From contig NZ_CP049867.1 in assembly GCF_011299595.1 (NCBI RefSeq), forward strand, positions 1 through 64,000: a stretch of DNA of 64,000 nucleotides, in the 5' to 3' direction. Of the stretch, positions 62,319 through 64,000 are shown piece by piece. Every line of letters begins with the position of its first letter. Positions within the stretch are counted from its first letter, which is position 1. Source of the stretch: Nocardioides sp. HDW12B. GTDB taxonomy: Bacteria; Actinomycetota; Actinomycetes; Propionibacteriales; Nocardioidaceae. The position numbers were made by a program, and so were the translations under genes. The notes below the pieces were generated by a model. The model saw only the letters and a list, made by a program, of their open reading frames with translations. It was not told the DNA's origin and did no database searches.

Positions 62319-64000
62319 ATGTCCTTGAACCTCGCGCCCGGCTCCGTCCTGGGCCGCTACCGCATCAGCGGCACGCTCGGCCGCGGCGGCATGGGCGTCG
62401 TCTACGCCGCGGTGCGCGAGGACCTGGACCGCAAGGTCGCCGTCAAGGTGCTCGCGCCGGAGCTGACCGGGGACCCGGCCTTCCGCCGCCGCTTCGCGCG
62501 GGAGGCGCAGACCCTGTCGGAGGTCTACTCCCCGCACATCATCGACATCTACGAGCACGGCGAGCAGGACGGCTGTCTCTTCATCGCCACCCCGCTCGTC
62601 AACGGCGGGGACCTCCGGGGTCTCCTGACCGAGCACGGCGGGCTGCCTCCTCTCGAGGCGCTCGACCTCGTCCAGCAGGTCGCCTCCGCGCTCGCCGACG
62701 CCCACGCCGCCGGCGTCATCCACCGCGACATCAAGCCCAGCAACGTGCTGCTGCACCGGTCCCCGGACGGAGAGCGCTTCGCCTACCTCGCCGACTTCGG
62801 GATCGCGCGCAGCCTCGACGACGAGGCCACGCTGACCGGTCGCCTGTCGGGCACCCGGGGCTACCTCGCCCCGGAGTGCCACGCCGGGGCGCGGTCCACC
62901 GTCGCCTCCGACGTCTACGCGGTGGGCTGCCTGCTCGTCGCCACCCTCACCGGCGCCCCTCCCTACGACGGCACGGACGTGCAGGTCGCGATGCAGCACC
63001 TGCGTGGACCCGTGCCGCACTACCCCGAGCCCGGGGTGGTGGCCGGGGCGGTCAACGCGATCCTCCAGCGCGCGATGGCCAAGGACCCCCGGGAGCGCTA
63101 CGACTCCGCTGCCGAGCTGCGGGCCGACCTCCGGCGGGCGTGGGCGCTGGCGCAGAGCCACCCCGGCGAGGTGCTCGACGCGGACAGCCTGACCAGCGAC
63201 CCGGAGCCGACGGCGCCTGGACTCGCCCCGCTCCCGCCGTACCGATCCAGCGGGACGCAGCGGCGCCGTCCCGGGGCCCGGCCGCAGGCTCGGCGCCCGC
63301 GCGGCGCCCGCGCCGTCTGGACCGCCACCTTGGTGGCCGCCGCTGTCGTGGCTGCCGTCCTCGTGCCGTGGGAAGGCTTCGTCGACCTCCGGGCCGAGCC
63401 GGGCCTCGACTGCGTGGCCGCCGACTCGGCCGGCACCGTCACCAGGCTCGGCACGGCCGGCGGCGCCGTGCGGGGCGCCGGCCGCAGCGGCGGCGCGACC
63501 GGGGCCGACTGCCAGCAGGCGAGCTCGAGCACCCCGACCCCTCGGGGCAAGCACACATGCTGGGACGGGACGCCGGTGCAGCACCGCGTCGACTGCCTCG
63601 AGCCGATGGGTCTGCGCGGCCTGCTCTGGGTCTTCCCGTCGCTGCGCCGCGACCTCGGCCGCTGCGAGCAGCTCGTCGACCCGACGGTGGACCCGTCCCT
63701 GCGGCAGTGGCGCTGCACGGTGCCGCTCGGCAGCGACGACCCGGTCGGTGCGGTCACCTACTCCGAGTGGCGCGAGCCCCGCGACGCCTGGGAGTACTTC
63801 GACGGCCGCTTCGCGCGGCCCGCGGTGAACTTCCGGGTGGGCGACAAGGCGGCCGGCTACCGCTGGTGGTCGGAGACCCGGGACGAGGCCGGCCGGCTGG
63901 CGATGGCGGTGGCCTACCTGCAGATCGGGTTCTCCGCCACCATGGTCTCGCGCACCTCCGAGGGTCTCGACCGCGTCTGCAGCACCGTGCGCGCTCGCTC
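62319..64000 (+). CDS. PknB-type Ser/Thr kinase with extracytoplasmic domain (3' end outside window)
   Basis: The frame is open to the window edge; 560 residues are visible. Kinase domain: LGRGGMGVVYAAV, VAVKVL (K43), HRDIKPSN (D137), DFGIARS, GTRGYLAPE. After an Arg-rich segment comes one helix at about residues 331-350 (AVWTATLVAAAVVAAVLVPW). The visible outside region has many Cys (about nine) and Trp, with no PASTA repeats, so it is unlike PknB proper. The stop is not seen. It probably phosphorylates the FHA-like neighbour's partners. Confidence 0.9.
   Translation, partial: MSLNLAPGSVLGRYRISGTLGRGGMGVVYAAVREDLDRKVAVKVLAPELTGDPAFRRRFAREAQTLSEVYSPHIIDIYEHGEQDGCLFIATPLVNGGDLRGLLTEHGGLPPLEALDLVQQVASALADAHAAGVIHRDIKPSNVLLHRSPDGERFAYLADFGIARSLDDEATLTGRLSGTRGYLAPECHAGARSTVASDVYAVGCLLVATLTGAPPYDGTDVQVAMQHLRGPVPHYPEPGVVAGAVNAILQRAMAKDPRERYDSAAELRADLRRAWALAQSHPGEVLDADSLTSDPEPTAPGLAPLPPYRSSGTQRRRPGARPQARRPRGARAVWTATLVAAAVVAAVLVPWEGFVDLRAEPGLDCVAADSAGTVTRLGTAGGAVRGAGRSGGATGADCQQASSSTPTPRGKHTCWDGTPVQHRVDCLEPMGLRGLLWVFPSLRRDLGRCEQLVDPTVDPSLRQWRCTVPLGSDDPVGAVTYSEWREPRDAWEYFDGRFARPAVNFRVGDKAAGYRWWSETRDEAGRLAMAVAYLQIGFSATMVSRTSEGLDRVCSTVRAR

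Noticed and set aside
1-64000. Transposase, integrase, phage or tRNA features
   Set aside because: I looked for such signals on both strands and saw none convincing; the glycan core's AT shift is the only transfer sign.

Overview
The window is high-GC DNA with dense, often start/stop-overlapping genes, GTG starts, many leaderless-looking promoters and actinobacterial families (GAF-ANTAR proteins, DUF4012, an XRE-HBHA-DUF2516 trio, PknB-type kinase, DrrAB). Together with an interspersed palindromic repeat that is read through in a coding gene, this suggests a Nocardioidaceae actinomycete, probably Nocardioides. The genus is an inference from family content and repeat style. No rRNA, tRNA, CRISPR array, transposase or phage gene was seen.

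Region 1 (1-18.2 kb) is rich in signalling. It holds the end of a Wzz-like membrane protein, a spacer with five 22-bp tandem repeats, a BKACE enzyme, an H-NOX gas sensor overlapping its histidine kinase, a DUF4331-TPR-NicO metal/secretion trio, three ANTAR proteins (two with GAF domains), a lipoprotein, an RsbQ-RsbP energy/redox stress switch, a convergent EAL-DICT-LOV-GGDEF protein (blue-light c-di-GMP turnover), an SGNH-like anchored protein and a nitrobindin. NO/O2, light, energy and c-di-GMP inputs sit within 16 kb.

Region 2 (18.2-24.1 kb) has UDP-glucose dehydrogenase, a Fur-family regulator, a YgfZ protein carrying two in-frame copies of a palindromic repeat, a VanZ-like protein with no clear start, and a secreted zinc metalloprotease.

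Region 3 (24.4-56.6 kb) is a large cell-surface glycan locus: BY-kinase/Wzz, a PqqD-HprK-PqqD-Tat protein-nucleotidyltransferase module, 4,6-dehydratase and aminotransferase (PglF/PglE type), epimerase, UDP-sugar dehydrogenase, four glycosyltransferases, EpsG-type polymerase, pyruvyltransferase, Wzx flippase, an asparagine-synthetase-like protein, a QueC-like PP-loop protein and a PglC-type initiating transferase co-directional with cysN and cysD. A HAD/ATP-grasp pair, a methyltransferase, APS kinase with a TauE-type exporter, an Ig-like secreted protein, a DUF4012 protein and a Wzb-like tyrosine phosphatase complete it. The middle (about 36.4-45.9 kb) is visibly more AT-rich, as expected for a horizontally exchanged glycan core. 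PAPS-forming genes next to the initiating transferase suggest a sulfated glycan.

Region 4 (56.6-64 kb) is more conserved: XRE regulator, HBHA-like coiled-coil protein, DUF2516 protein (same order as Mycobacterium tuberculosis Rv0474-Rv0476), a small ORF, a TetR regulator with a palindromic operator followed by a DrrAB-type ABC exporter, and an FHA-like protein beside a PknB-type kinase cut by the window edge.
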